From Lepidurus packardi (Eukaryota > Arthropoda > Branchiopoda > Notostraca > Triopsidae), in assembly GCA_023053545.1 (NCBI GenBank), contig JAKZAN010000113.1, positions 31,743 to 95,742 of the forward strand: 64,000 nt of DNA. The letters run 5' to 3'. The notes below the pieces were generated by a model that saw only the letters and a list, made by a program, of their open reading frames with translations, had not been told where the DNA came from and did no database searches. Position numbers and translations under genes: made by a program. Below, one piece after another: positions 22,574 to 35,997 of this stretch (its first letter is position 1; every line of letters begins with the position of its first letter).

Positions 22574-23790
22574 GTTGGGTCAAAGGAATAGTGGTCTCCT
22601 TTGCAGTTGACGCATTTCTTTGTGGTCTTTGTGCAGGATCTCGTGTCGTGCTTATCTGCGCACTTTGCACAATTTGCTGTTTTGGTACAAGAAGAGGCCA
22701 TGTGGTTGTATTCCTGGCAATTAAAGCACTGGATGACTGCTGGGCGATGGATGTCTTCTACTTGTACGACTTTGTTAAAAGCATAGAGGTTTCCTTTTGT
22801 AACAAGCTCTATTTTTTCTTTCAGTGATGAACATTCAATGATTATAGAGCCAAAATTTTTAGTGCTTTGTTGGTTGAGCCAGTGAGCGTTGGTGTGAGTG
22901 AAGATAATAGAGTTTTTTTTGGTGAGTTCTGTGCCGATGTTTTCCAATGTTTGGTTCTTGGGGAGTTGATGAATTACTATTTTTGTGTTTGGTTTCACCG
23001 TCTTGACCGGGCCAAAATGAGGTAGAGTGGTTGACTTAAGTAGCGAGTCCGCTTTCTGTTTGTCTTGGGGGTTTTTGAATGTTATGGCAAGTTTGCCCAA
23101 GCGTGTTTTTCTTATAAGGACCGGGCTTGGAGCCACCGGATCGCTGCCACGAAGGTCTTCTTCTATAAATTGTACAAGTTTCTCTGGGTTTGTTATTTCA
23201 CTCTTCTTGGATGCGTCTTGCTGTTCGATAATTAAAGTGACGTCCTCTTCCGGTAGATTGTTTCGTCGTACCTTTTGAGGCTCCGTGGGAGTTGGAGTAG
23301 CTGTATTAGTTGATTTGGGCAGAGATTTCCTTTTCACCACCTGTGTCCACTCGTTGGTGGTTGGGGTGTGGATTTCGTTGTGGGCGGTAGTTGTTCTAGA
23401 ATTTAATTCTTTGCGTAGTGCTTGAACTTCTGAGGTTAATGCAGAGACTTGTTGGACTAGTAAATTGTTACTCTCTTGAAGAGTTAGAATCATGGCTAGT
23501 AAGGAGTCGAAATTGTAATCTTCCGGGTGTGACCTTTTCCGCGTTAGGTCGTCTGTGGTAGGGGACAGAGCTCTCTTGTGGCCATGGTGCGGAATTGTGT
23601 TGTTCTTACGATGTCTACACTTTTGGCAGTTCTTAGCCTGCGGACAGTCTCGCGCAAAGGAGAGTTTGCAGGTTTGACATTCTATGTAGGTAGCGGTTGG
23701 GTCTATGTCAATTCCTTCGATGGGCTGAGGTAGGTCAACTTTGGTATTTTTCTTGGGCGAGTTCACTGGTGACCTTGATAGGTTAGGCAT
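22522..23790 (-). CDS. element 1 ORF1, copy C, intact (422 aa)
   Basis: Complete gag-like ORF1, same protein as in copies B and D, with three zinc knuckles and the N-terminal cysteine cluster. It ends inside the ORF2 frame across the seven-A run. Confidence 0.9.
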   Translation of the reverse strand: MPNLSRSPVNSPKKNTKVDLPQPIEGIDIDPTATYIECQTCKLSFARDCPQAKNCQKCRHRKNNTIPHHGHKRALSPTTDDLTRKRSHPEDYNFDSLLAMILTLQESNNLLVQQVSALTSEVQALRKELNSRTTTAHNEIHTPTTNEWTQVVKRKSLPKSTNTATPTPTEPQKVRRNNLPEEDVTLIIEQQDASKKSEITNPEKLVQFIEEDLRGSDPVAPSPVLIRKTRLGKLAITFKNPQDKQKADSLLKSTTLPHFGPVKTVKPNTKIVIHQLPKNQTLENIGTELTKKNSIIFTHTNAHWLNQQSTKNFGSIIIECSSLKEKIELVTKGNLYAFNKVVQVEDIHRPAVIQCFNCQEYNHMASSCTKTANCAKCADKHDTRSCTKTTKKCVNCKGDHYSFDPTCPTRRTAIDNKKTNKP

Positions 23791-24013
23791 TTTTGGGTGG
23801 GGCCGAAGCCCATCAATGTTTGAATTCTCTTGTTTTAGTCTTTAGGTAACGAGTTTTAATTTTAAAATAACGGGAACTGAAAACACGGTAACGAATTGAT
23901 AACTTGATGTAAAACTTAAACGAAGGTTCACTTTAATTCACTAGAGAAAACCAAAATAGCAGGAGCGCGGGAAATTTGCGACTGTTTGCTTTGTGTGACG
24001 TTGAACGTCCTCC

Positions 24014-25341
24014 ACGGACTGAATTAATTCCTTACGGACTGAATTAATTCTTTAGGATTGATTGAATTCCTTTCTTACTGAATTAATTCCTTACGGACAG
24101 AATTAATTCCTTACGGAATGAATGAATTTCTTTACGGCCTGATATAATTCCTTACGGACTGAACTAATTCCTTTCGGAATGAATTAATTCCTTACGGACT
24201 GAATTAATTCCTTACGGACTTTATTAATTATTTAGGATTCATTGAATTCCTTACTTACTGAATTCATTCCTTTCGTACTTAATTAGTTCCTTACGGACTG
24301 AATTAATTATTTAGGATTGATTGAATTCCTTACTTACTGAATTAATTCCTTACCGATTTAGTTAATTCCTTTCGGAACGTATTATTTACGTATTATTTAC
24401 GTTCGGAACGTATTCTTTAGGATTGATTGAATTCCTTTCTTACTGAATTAATTCCTTACGGAATGAATGAACTTCTTTACGGCCTGATATATTTCCTTAC
24501 GGACTGAATTAATTCTTTAGGATTGATTAAATTCCTTTCTTATTGAATTAATTCCTTACGGACTGAATTAATTCCTTACGGACTGAATTAATTCCTTACG
24601 GACTGAATTAATTCCTTTCAGACTGAATTAGTTCCTTACGGACTGAATTAATTCCTTACGGACTTTATTAATTATTTAGGATTGATTGAATTCCTTACTT
24701 ACTGAATTCATTCCTTTCGTACTTAATTAGTTCCTTACGGACTGAATTAATTATTTAGGATTGATTGAATTCCTTACTTACTGAATTAATTCCTTACCGA
24801 TTTAGTTAATTCCTTTCGTACTTAATTAATTCCTTACGGACTGAATTAATTATTTAAGATTGATTGAATTCCTTACTTACTGAATTAATTCCTTATCGAT
24901 TTAGTTAATTCCTTTCGGAACGTATTAATTCTTTACGAACTGAATTAGTTCCTTACGGACTGAATTAATTCCTTACGGACTTTATTAATTATTTAGGATT
25001 GATTGAATTCCTTACTTACTGAATTCATTCCTTTCGTACTTAATTAGTTCCTTACGGACTGAATTAATTATTTAGGATTGATTGAATTCCTTACTTACTG
25101 AATTTATTCCTTATCGATTTAGTTAATTCCTTTCGGAACGAATTAATTCCTTACGTACGGAATTAGTTCCTTACGGACTTAATTAATTCCTTACGGACTG
25201 AATTAATTCCTTACGTACTTTATTAATTCCTTACGGACGGAATTAATTCCTTACGGACTGAATTAATTCTTTAGGATTGATTGAATTCCTTTCTTACTGA
25301 ATTAATTCCTTACGGACTGAATTAATTCCTTACGGACTGAA
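24014..25341. repeat. satellite spacer between copies C and D (1328 bp)
   Basis: 20-bp satellite with the marker motif near 24373. Its length and variant order match the D-E spacer (30116-31443), with rare substitutions such as GAATTAATTCC here against GAATTATTTCC near 30184. No gene. Confidence 0.96.
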
Positions 25342-25494
25342 TTTTTTTTTTTTTTTTAATTTTCAATACCAACGTAGGCTTCTGCCTATTGTTGGTTATC
25401 TTTATTAAATGTCTTTTATTACATCGCTCTTTTAAGCAAATGTTATAAACATAAGAGAAGGGAGGGTAGATTAACCGTTGAGTTTACAATACTC

Positions 25495-28400
25495 CTAAAT
25501 AATGTTTTTAGCTTCCTTGAAAAACTCACAAACATCTGGGAAAATTTTTTGATTGGTTAAAAGTGTTTCTGTGTTAAAATGTAGTTTGTGGCTACTTAAT
25601 TGTCGTAAAAGAGTGGCCCTAAGTCTGTTAAGTCGTCGGCAGTGGTAGAGTAAGTGGGTAATGTCCTGTCGGGTCTGGTCTTGGCAAGAACAACAATCGT
25701 TGTCCGTTTTCTGGACTCTTCGTAAGTAGGATTTGGTAGGGTAGTGGCCTGTGCGTAGTTGGATTATTGTTGATATTACAGGCTTCGGTAGCTTCAACGT
25801 TATAATAGGTTTGTGTAGTGGTTCAGCTCCGAGTTCTTGAAGGCAGTTTTTTGCTAACATCCAGAGATGTGCCCACTGCTCTATGGTATGTGTGTCGATT
25901 TTTTGGTATGCGTCTTTTTCGTTTAGTGGGGGATTGAGCCAAATTGTCTCCAAGTTGCTTCTTGCCCGTTCGTAACATGTAGTGTATCTCTTCCTTTTTG
26001 GAACTTCTGAAGTGGTTGGCCATTTATCCCAGTTCTTGCTCGCGAAATTTCTTAGAAGCGATTTTTCTAGTAGAAGACTTAGCGGGGGGAGGCCAGTTTC
26101 GATTTCCAAGGCTGTCGTGGGGGTGGATTTTAATGCTCCTGTAATTGTTAAGAGTCCTTTCCTGTATATTTGATTCAATGGTTTAAGATTGCTTGGAGAA
26201 ATGTTGCTCCAGGCTGGGAAGCCAAATCGTAGTTTTGATATTACCGTGGATTGGAAAAGAGTTTTTAATTGCATACATGATGCGCTTCTCGAGATGTTGC
26301 TTATTTTGCGTATTTGTTGTAGGTTAAAATGGCACTCCGAAGTGAGGTAGCTGGTCTGATGTTGCCAATTTAATTTAGTGTCGTAAATTAGGCCCAAATA
26401 TTTAACCGTTTCTTTGGGAATGATTTGGATTTGGTCCCAAGTCAAAGGACATCTTCCTGGGGTCCGTTTTCTTGAGAAATGTATGAGTTCTGTTTTTTCT
26501 CTTGAAAACTCTAGATGAAGTTGTTTTCCCTATTTTTCCAAAGCAGTGATATTGTTTGAGATCAGCTTGACATTGTTCGCACTGGAGCGACCTGACACGT
26601 GGATATGGAGATCATCGGCAAAGGCCTGCGTACGAATTTTCTTCCTTTGGATGACACTTAAGGATTTGTTAACATAGATTAAGAAGAGAGTTGGAGAGAG
26701 AGGGGAGCCTTGTGGTACACCTTTCGTTACCGTGAGAATTGGACTGGACTCCGTTTTGCATTGAATGTATGCCGTACGATTTTTAAGGAAGCTTTTGGTC
26801 CAAAGTATTAATTTTTGTGGGGCTTGGATTTTATAGAGTTCTTTAATTAACTTAGTGTGGCATACATTGTCAAAAGCACCTTTTTTTGTCCAATAACAGG
26901 GCTGTGTGAATTTTTCCTTTGTTGAAAATTGTCAAGATTGCGTTGCTTAGTTGGATCTGAGCGTCGGTAGTGTATCGGTTGGGTCTAAAGCCCCACTGAG
27001 CGTCGGAGAGTATGTTTCCGGTTTCCAGGAATATTTTCAGTCGTTTGGAAATAGCTTTTTCCAGTATTTTCCCCAGAATCGGAAGAAGCGTTATGGGACG
27101 AAAATTTTTTATGGATGAGTAGTCCGTTTTGTTCGGCTTAGGTAGTGGTAGGACCTTTGCTGCTTTCCATGATTGAGGATAATGTCCCAGGGTAAAGGAT
27201 GCGTTGTAAATTTGTAACACTGTTTAGCCAATTGTACTCCAGAGTTCTTTTAGGACGTTGGCTTGAATGGAGTCCACGCCTGGGGCTTTAAAGGGTTTTA
27301 GACTCTGTACGATTTCTCGAATTTCCTCGGGGGAGAAGGGAGCAGTCAAATCCGAGTCCTTGTGTCTTCCGTTCTTGGGAACGTGGGATGTAGGGGGATT
27401 TAAAACTGATGTAGGTGAGTTTGTTATAGGGGTTCCACCAATTAAATTCTCCGCGATGAAACTCATTTTTGCTTTAGAGTCAGTGAATGGTTGTCCGTCT
27501 GCTTGTTTCAGGCGGTCTAGTTTGGTTAGGGAATCTTTTTGTCTTAGATGTTTATTAAAATTCCACAGAAACTTATTGTCAGGAGTCGTCATTTTGTCTG
27601 CCCAATATCTATCTCGTAGTAACCTAGTCCTTGAGCGGTAGCAGTTCCTGGTGGTTTTCCATTCAGTTTCGTGTTGTGGTTTCCGTGTAGTTTTGTAAAG
27701 TCTGAGTGCTTTGGCTGTTTGTCTGCGTAGCAGGTCGAGTTCTGTCCTCCACCATGGGTTGCTGTATTGTCCTGTAGTACGTTGGGGAATGTTTTGGTGC
27801 ATTGTCGTTTGTATTATGGATGTCAGTTTGGATGCGGCTACGTCTAGGTCTCGTGGGTTGTTAAGTCTGTTGAAAAGTTGACGATTTAAAAGTATGGCTT
27901 GTGCAGTGTCGAGTCTTAGTTTTTGCCAGTTGGTTTGTTGGTAGCACCATGTTTTAGTGTGACAGGGACTGGTGAATGGGAGTTTAATAGTGATTTCGAT
28001 GGCCACGTGGTCAGATTCGTTGTAGTATTCGTCGTTTAAAATAGTTAAATGTACGTGACTCAGCAGTTGTCGTGAAGTGAATGTTAGGTCTATTGTGGAA
28101 TTTTGACCTCGTTCGTTTTGGAAGGTGGGGATGTTCCGTGTGTTGAGAAGTTGTAAGTCGTGCTTCGTAATAAAATCATAGAGTTCGTTCCCTGCGTTAT
28201 CTGGCTTTTTGTCTTCCCACAACCAATGGTGAGCATTGAAGTCTCCTGTAAGGATGATGTTGTTGTATGTACGATATTTGCTCCATATTTCATTTAGGAG
28301 GGTTTCACAGTTAGTTGTATGTCTTCTGTACAGTGCTATGACGATGATTGGGAAGGATTGGGGTACATTTAGTTTAAAAGTCACGTAGAGGTTTGAAATG

Positions 28401-28675
28401 TCGATGATGTTAAAGGGGTTATTTGGCTTGGAGAGTACTGTCACTCCGTTGTACTGTGACGTTGCACACGTGGTTAAAAAACTCATGTTAGTGTTGGCAA
28501 TGTTTTTAGGCGGTTCTATGATCACTATAGTTTCAACCAAACGTTTGCGGGCTTCTTGAGTAATTTCGAAAAGTTGATCGTAGTTTTTCCGAATGTTGTG
28601 GATGAGAATTTTGTGCCCGTGCACTATGGTTTGTTTGTTTTTTTGTTGTCTATTGCGGTTCTTCTTGTTGGACAA
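25495..28675 (-). pseudogene. element 1 ORF2, copy D, broken
   Basis: It has only the three shared lesions: TAA at 27224-27226, T7 frameshift at 26881-26887, TAG at 26530-26532. The C-terminal block (25495-26445) is continuous, so this is the least damaged ORF2 of the B/C/D haplotype. The endonuclease and C-terminal zinc motif are complete. The listed 5' boundary is a TTG codon, not a proven start. Confidence 0.9.
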
Positions 28676-29892
28676 GTTGGGTCAAAGGAATAGTGGTCTC
28701 CTTTGCAGTTGACGCATTTCTTTGTGGTCTTTGTGCAGGATCTCGTGTCGTGCTTATCTGCGCACTTTGCACAATTTGCTGTTTTGGTACAAGAAGAGGC
28801 CATGTGGTTGTATTCCTGGCAATTAAAGCACTGGATGACTGCTGGGCGATGGATGTCTTCTACTTGTACGACTTTGTTAAAAGCATAGAGGTTTCCTTTT
28901 GTAACAAGCTCTATTTTTTCTTTCAGTGATGAACATTCAATGATTATAGAGCCAAAATTTTTAGTGCTTTGTTGGTTGAGCCAGTGAGCGTTGGTGTGAG
29001 TGAAGATAATAGAGTTTTTTTTGGTGAGTTCTGTGCCGATGTTTTCCAATGTTTGGTTCTTGGGGAGTTGATGAATTACTATTTTTGTGTTTGGTTTCAC
29101 CGTCTTGACCGGGCCAAAATGAGGTAGAGTGGTTGACTTAAGTAGCGAGTCCGCTTTCTGTTTGTCTTGGGGGTTTTTGAATGTTATGGCAAGTTTGCCC
29201 AAGCGTGTTTTTCTTATAAGGACCGGGCTTGGAGCCACCGGATCGCTGCCACGAAGGTCTTCTTCTATAAATTGTACAAGTTTCTCTGGGTTTGTTATTT
29301 CACTCTTCTTGGATGCGTCTTGCTGTTCGATAATTAAAGTGACGTCCTCTTCCGGTAGATTGTTTCGTCGTACCTTTTGAGGCTCCGTGGGAGTTGGAGT
29401 AGCTGTATTAGTTGATTTGGGCAGAGATTTCCTTTTCACCACCTGTGTCCACTCGTTGGTGGTTGGGGTGTGGATTTCGTTGTGGGCGGTAGTTGTTCTA
29501 GAATTTAATTCTTTGCGTAGTGCTTGAACTTCTGAGGTTAATGCAGAGACTTGTTGGACTAGTAAATTGTTACTCTCTTGAAGAGTTAGAATCATGGCTA
29601 GTAAGGAGTCGAAATTGTAATCTTCCGGGTGTGACCTTTTCCGCGTTAGGTCGTCTGTGGTAGGGGACAGAGCTCTCTTGTGGCCATGGTGCGGAATTGT
29701 GTTGTTCTTACGATGTCTACACTTTTGGCAGTTCTTAGCCTGCGGACAGTCTCGCGCAAAGGAGAGTTTGCAGGTTTGACATTCTATGTAGGTAGCGGTT
29801 GGGTCTATGTCAATTCCTTCGATGGGCTGAGGTAGGTCAACTTTGGTATTTTTCTTGGGCGAGTTCACTGGTGACCTTGATAGGTTAGGCAT
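28624..29892 (-). CDS. element 1 ORF1, copy D, intact (422 aa)
   Basis: Complete ORF1, same protein as in B and C. It has E at position 328 and H at 258, the B/C/D alleles, against K and N in copies A and F. Confidence 0.9.
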   Translation of the reverse strand: MPNLSRSPVNSPKKNTKVDLPQPIEGIDIDPTATYIECQTCKLSFARDCPQAKNCQKCRHRKNNTIPHHGHKRALSPTTDDLTRKRSHPEDYNFDSLLAMILTLQESNNLLVQQVSALTSEVQALRKELNSRTTTAHNEIHTPTTNEWTQVVKRKSLPKSTNTATPTPTEPQKVRRNNLPEEDVTLIIEQQDASKKSEITNPEKLVQFIEEDLRGSDPVAPSPVLIRKTRLGKLAITFKNPQDKQKADSLLKSTTLPHFGPVKTVKPNTKIVIHQLPKNQTLENIGTELTKKNSIIFTHTNAHWLNQQSTKNFGSIIIECSSLKEKIELVTKGNLYAFNKVVQVEDIHRPAVIQCFNCQEYNHMASSCTKTANCAKCADKHDTRSCTKTTKKCVNCKGDHYSFDPTCPTRRTAIDNKKTNKP

Positions 29893-30115
29893 TTTTGGGT
29901 GGGGCCGAAGCCCATCAATGTTTGAATTCTCTTGTTTTAGTCTTTAGGTAACGAGTTTTAATTTTAAAATAACGGGAACTGAAAACACGGTAACGAATTG
30001 ATAACTTGATGTAAAACTTAAACGAAGGTTCACTTTAATTCACTAGAGAAAACCAAAATAGCAGGAGCGCGGGAAATTTGCGACTGTTTGCTTTGTGTGA
30101 CGTTGAACGTCCTCC

Positions 30116-31443
30116 ACGGACTGAATTAATTCCTTACGGACTGAATTAATTCTTTAGGATTGATTGAATTCCTTTCTTACTGAATTATTTCCTTACGGAC
30201 AGAATTAATTCCTTACGGAATGAATGAATTTCTTTACGGCCTGATATAATTCCTTACGGACTGAACTAATTCCTTTCGGAATGAATTAATTCCTTACGGA
30301 CTGAATTAATTCCTTACGGACTTTATTAATTATTTAGGATTCATTGAATTCCTTACTTACTGAATTCATTCCTTTCGTACTTAATTAGTTCCTTACGGAC
30401 TGAATTAATTATTTAGGATTGATTGAATTCCTTACTTACTGAATTAATTCCTTACCGATTTAGTTAATTCCTTTCGGAACGTATTATTTACGTATTATTT
30501 ACGTTCGGAACGTATTCTTTAGGATTGATTGAATTCCTTTCTTACTGAATTAATTCCTTACGGAATGAATGAACTTCTTTACGGCCTGATATATTTCCTT
30601 ACGGACTGAATTAATTCTTTAGGATTGATTAAATTCCTTTCTTATTGAATTAATTCCTTACGGACTGAATTAATTCCTTACGGACTGAATTAATTCCTTA
30701 CGGACTGAATTAATTCCTTTCAGACTGAATTAGTTCCTTACGGACTGAATTAATTCCTTACGGACTTTATTAATTATTTAGGATTGATTGAATTCCTTAC
30801 TTACTGAATTCATTCCTTTCGTACTTAATTAGTTCCTTACGGACTGAATTAATTATTTAGGATTGATTGAATTCCTTACTTACTGAATTAATTCCTTACC
30901 GATTTAGTTAATTCCTTTCGTACTTAATTAATTCCTTACGGACTGAATTAATTATTTAAGATTGATTGAATTCCTTACTTACTGAATTAATTCCTTATCG
31001 ATTTAGTTAATTCCTTTCGGAACGTATTAATTCTTTACGAACTGAATTAGTTCCTTACGGACTGAATTAATTCCTTACGGACTTTATTAATTATTTAGGA
31101 TTGATTGAATTCCTTACTTACTGAATTCATTCCTTTCGTACTTAATTAGTTCCTTACGGACTGAATTAATTATTTAGGATTGATTGAATTCCTTACTTAC
31201 TGAATTTATTCCTTATCGATTTAGTTAATTCCTTTCGGAACGAATTAATTCCTTACGTACGGAATTAGTTCCTTACGGACTTAATTAATTCCTTACGGAC
31301 TGAATTAATTCCTTACGTACTTTATTAATTCCTTACGGACGGAATTAATTCCTTACGGACTGAATTAATTCTTTAGGATTGATTGAATTCCTTTCTTACT
31401 GAATTAATTCCTTACGGACTGAATTAATTCCTTACGGACTGAA
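30116..31443. repeat. satellite spacer between copies D and E (1328 bp)
   Basis: 20-bp satellite of the same length and variant order as the C-D spacer, with the marker motif near 30476. No gene. Confidence 0.96.
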
Positions 31444-31597
31444 TTTTTTTTTTTTTTTTTAATTTTCAATACCAACGTAGGCTTCTGCCTATTGTTGGTT
31501 ATCTTTATTAAATGTCTTTTATTACATCGCTCTTTTAAGCAAATGTTATAAACATAAGAGAAGGGAGGGTAGATTAACCGTTGAGTTTACAATACTC

Positions 31598-34500
31598 CTA
31601 AATAATGTTTTTAGCTTCCTTGAAAAACTCACAAACATCTGGGAAAATTTTTTGATTGGTTAAAAGTGTTTCTGTGTTAAAATGTAGTTTGTGGCTACTT
31701 AATTGTCGTAAAAGAGTGGCCCTAAGTCTGTTAAGTCGTCGGCAGTGGTAGAGTAAGTGGGTAATGTCCTGTCGGGTCTGGTCTTGGCAAGAACAACAAT
31801 CGTTGTCCGTTTTCTGGACTCTTCGTAAGTAGGATTTGGTAGGGTAGTGGCCTGTGCGTAGTTGGATTATTGTTGATATTACAGGCTTCGGTAGCTTCAA
31901 CGTTATAATAGGTTTGTGTAGTGGTTCAGCTCCGAGTTCTTGAAGGCAGTTTTTTGCTAACATCCAGAGATGTGCCCACTGCTCTATGGTATGTGTGTCG
32001 ATTTTTTGGTATGCGTCTTTTTCGTTTAGTGGGGGATTGAGCCAAATTGTCTCCAAGTTGCTTCTTGCCCGTTCGTAACATGTAGTGTATCTCTTCCTTT
32101 TTGGAACTTCTGAAGTGGTTGGCCATTTATCCCAGTTCTTGCTCGCGAAATTTCTTAGAAGCGATTTTTCTAGTAGAAGACTTAGCGGGGGGAGGCCAGT
32201 TTCGATTTCCAAGGCTGTCGTGGGGGTGGATTTTAATGCTCCTGTAATTGTTAAGAGTCCTTTCCTGTATATTTGATTCAATGGTTTAAGATTGCTTGGA
32301 GAAATGTTGCTCCAGGCTGGGAAGCCAAATCGTAGTTTTGATATTACCGTGGATTGGAAAAGAGTTTTTAATTGCATACATGATGCGCTTCTCGAGATGT
32401 TGCTTATTTTGCGTATTTGTTGTAGGTTAAAATGGCACTCCGAAGTGAGGTAGCTGGTCTGATGTTGCCAATTTAATTTAGTGTCGTAAATTAGGCCCAA
32501 ATATTTAACCGTTTCTTTGGGAATGATTTGGATTTGGTCCCAAGTCAAAGGACATCTTCCTGGGGTCCGTTTTCTTGAGAAATGTATGAGTTCTGTTTTT
32601 TCTCTTGAAAACTCTAGATGAAGTTGTTTTCCCTATTTTTCCAAAGCAGTGATATTGTTTGAGATCAGCTTGACATTGTTCGCACTGGAGCGACCTGACA
32701 CGTGGATATGGAGATCATCGGCAAAGGCCTGCGTACGAATTTTCTTCCTTTGGATGACACTTAAGGATTTGTTAACATAGATTAAGAAGAGAGTTGGAGA
32801 GAGAGGGGAGCCTTGTGGTACACCTTTCGTTACCGTGAGAATTGGACTGGACTCCGTTTTGCATTGAATGTATGCCGTACGATTTTTAAGGAAGCTTTTG
32901 GTCCAAAGTATTAATTTTTGTGGGGCTTGGATTTTATAGAGTTCTTTAATTAACTTAGTGTGGCATACATTGTCAAAAGCACCTTTTTTTGTCCAATAAC
33001 AGGGCTGTGTGAATTTTTCCTTTGTTGAAAATTGTCAAGATTGCGTTGCTTAGTTGGATCTGAGCGTCGGTAGTGTATCGGTTGGGTCTAAAGCCCCACT
33101 GAGCGTCGGAGAGTATGTTTCCGGTTTCCAGGAATATTTTCAGTCGTTTGGAAATAGCTTTTTCCAGTATTTTCCCCAGAATCGGAAGAAGCGTTATGGG
33201 ACGAAAATTTTTTATGGATGAGTAGTCCGTTTTGTTCGGCTTAGGTAGTGGTAGGACCTTTGCTGCTTTCCATGATTGAGGATAATGTCCCAGGGTAAAG
33301 GATGCGTTGTAAATTTGTAACACTGTTTAGCCAATTGTACTCCAGAGTTCTTTTAGGACGTTGGCTTGAATGGAGTCCACGCCTGGGGCTTTAAAGGGTT
33401 TTAGACTCTGTACGATTTCTCGAATTTCCTCGGGGGAGAAGGGAGCAGTCAAATCCGAGTCCTTGTGTCTTCCGTTCTTGGGAACGTGGGATGTAGGGGG
33501 ATTTAAAACTGATGTAGGTGAGTTTGTTATAGGGGTTCCACCAATTAAATTCTCCGCGATGAAACTCATTTTTGCTTTAGAGTCAGTGAATGGTTGTCCG
33601 TCTGCTTGTTTCAGGCGGTCTAGTTTGGTTAGGGAATCTTTTTGTCTTAGATGTTTATTAAAATTCCACAGAAACTTATTGTCAGGAGTCGTCATTTTGT
33701 CTGCCCAATATCTATCTCGTAGTAACCTAGTCCTTGAGCGGTAGCAGTTCCTGGTGGTTTTCCATTCAGTTTCGTGTTGTGGTTTCCGTGTAGTTTTGTA
33801 AAGTCTGAGTGCTTTGGCTGTTTGTCTGCGTAGCAGGTCGAGTTCTGTCCTCCACCATGGGTTGCTGTATTGTCCTGTAGTACGTTGGGGAATGTTTTGG
33901 TGCATTGTCGTTTGTATTATGGATGTCAGTTTGGATGCGGCTACGTCTAGGTCTCGTGGGTTGTTAAGTCTGTTGAAAAGTTGACGATTTAAAAGTATGG
34001 CTTGTGCAGTGTCGAGTCTTAGTTTTTGCCAGTTGGTTTGTCGGTAGCACCATGTTTTAGTGTGACAGGGACTGGTGAATGGGAGGTTAATAGTGATTTC
34101 GATGGCCACGTGGTCAGATTCCTTGTAGTATTCGTCGCTTAAAATAGTTAAATGTACGTGACTCAGCAGTTGTCGTGAAGTGAATGTTAGGTCTATTGTG
34201 GAATTTTGACCTCGTTCGTTTTGGAAGGTGGGGATGTTCCGCGTGTTGAGAAGTTGTAAGTCGTACTTCGTAATAAAATCATAGAGTTCGTTCCCTGCGT
34301 TATCTGGCTTTTTGTCTTCCCACAACCAATGGTGAGCATTGAAGTCTCCCGTAAGGATGATGTTGTTGTATGTACGATATTTGCTCCATATTTCATTTAG
34401 GAGGGTTTCACAGTTAGTTGTATGTCTTCTGTACAGTGCTATGACGATGATTGGGAAGGATTGGGGTACATTTAGTTTAAAAGTCAAGTAGAGGTTTGAA

Positions 34501-34727
34501 ATGTCGATGATGTTAAAGGGGTTATTTGGCTTGGAGAGTACTGTCACTCCGTTGTACTGTGATGTTGCACACGTGGTTAAAAAACTCATGTTAGTGTTGG
34601 CAATGTTTTTAGGCGGTTCTATGATCACTATAGTTTCAACCAAACGTTTGCGGGCTTCTTGAGTAATTTCGAAAAGTTGATCGTAGTTTTTCCGAATGTT
34701 GTGGATGAGAATTTTGTGCCCGTGCAC
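31598..34727 (-). pseudogene. element 1 ORF2, copy E, broken
   Basis: It has the three shared lesions: TAA at 33327-33329, T7 frameshift at 32984-32990, TAG at 32633-32635. Alleles LTFKLN, KYDLQ, YKESD, ITINLP and CYRQ place it with A and F. Because the run at the ORF1/ORF2 junction has nine A (in sense), the ORF2 frame has a TAG shortly before it opens, and no ATG lies before the endonuclease. Confidence 0.9.
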
Positions 34728-34824
34728 TATGGTTTGTTTGTTTTTTTTTGTTGTCTATTGCGGTTCTTCTTGTTGGACAAGTTGGGTCAAAGGAATAGTG
34801 GTCTCCTTTGCAGTTGACGCATTT

Positions 34825-35997
34825 CTATGTGGTCTTTGTGCAGGATCTCGTGTCGTGCGTATCTGCGCACTTTGCACAATTTGCTGTTTTGGTACAAGAA
34901 GAGGCCATGTGGTTGTATTCCTGGCAATTAAAGCACTGGATGACTGCTGGGCGATGGATGTCTTCTACTTGTACGACTTTGTTAAAAGCATAGAGGTTTC
35001 CTTTTGTAACAAGCTTTATTTTTTCTTTCAGTGATGAACATTCAATGATTATAGAGCCAAAATTTTTAGTGCTTTGTTGGTTGAGCCAGTGAGCGTTGGT
35101 GTGAGTGAAGATAATAGAGTTTTTTTTGGTGAGTTCTGTGCCGATGTTTTCCAATGTTTGGTTCTTGGGGAGTTGATGAATTACTATTTTTGTGTTTGGT
35201 TTCACCGTCTTGACCGGGCCAAAATGAGGTAGAGTGGTTGACTTAAGTAGCGAGTCCGCTTTCTGTTTGTCTTGGGGGTTTTTGAATGTTATGGCAAGTT
35301 TGCCCAAGCGTGTTTTTCTTATAAGGACCGGGCTTGGAGCCACCGGATCGCTGCCACGAAGGTCTTCTTCTATAAATTGTACAAGTTTCTCTGGGTTTGT
35401 TATTTCACTCTTCTTGGATGCGTCTTGCTGTTCGATAATTAAAGTGACGTCCTCTTCCGGTAGATTGTTTCGTCGTACCTTTTGAGGCTCCGTGGGAGTT
35501 GGAGTAGCTGTATTAGTTGATTTGGGCAGAGATTTCCTTTTCACCACCTGTGTCCACTCGTTGGTGGTTGGGGTGTGGATTTCGTTGTGGGCGGTAGTTG
35601 TTCTAGAATTTAATTCTTTGCGTAGTGCTTGAACTTCTGAGGTTAATGCAGAGACTTGTTGGACTAGTAAATTGTTACTCTCTTGAAGAGTTAGAATCAT
35701 GGCTAGTAAGGAGTCGAAATTGTAATCTTCCGGGTGTGACCTTTTCCGCGTTAGGTCGTCTGTGGTAGGGGACAGAGCTCTCTTGTGGCCATGGTGCGGA
35801 ATTGTGTTGTTCTTACGATGTCTACACTTTTGGCAGTTCTTAGCCTGCGGACAGTCTCGCGCAAAGGAGAGTTTGCAGGTTTGACATTCTATGTAGGTAG
35901 CGGTTGGGTCTATGTCAATTCCTTCGATGGGCTGAGGTAGGTCAACTTTGGTATTTTTCTTGGGCGAGTTCACTGGTGACCTTGATAGGTTAGGCAT
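34825..35997 (-). pseudogene. element 1 ORF1, copy E, truncated (390 aa)
   Basis: The same nonsense codon as in A and F removes zinc knuckle 3. It has the A/F allele K at residue 328 (base 35016) but the B/C/D allele H at residue 258 (base 35226), so a haplotype switch lies within about 210 bp. Confidence 0.88.

Larger units (their letters stand above)
19242..24013 (-). mobile_element. element 1, copy C
   Basis: Full length, 4772 bp, with a T16 tail at 19242-19257. The left junction reads ACGGACTGAA before the tail and the right one CCTCC then ACGGACTGAA, so a 10-12 bp target-site duplication is possible, although in a satellite this also follows from repeat phase. Together with the 1328-bp spacer to its right it forms the first unit of the 6.1-kb composite tandem repeat. 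Confidence 0.93.
25342..30115 (-). mobile_element. element 1, copy D
   Basis: Full length, 4774 bp, with a T16 tail at 25342-25357. Apart from the missing TG dinucleotide in C it is very close to copy C throughout. It forms the second 6.1-kb composite unit with the spacer to its right. Confidence 0.93.

Noticed and set aside
19242-24013. Target-site duplication ACGGACTGAA as proof of an insertion event
   Set aside because: The same bases recur every 20 bp in the satellite, so a match on both sides is expected from repeat phase.
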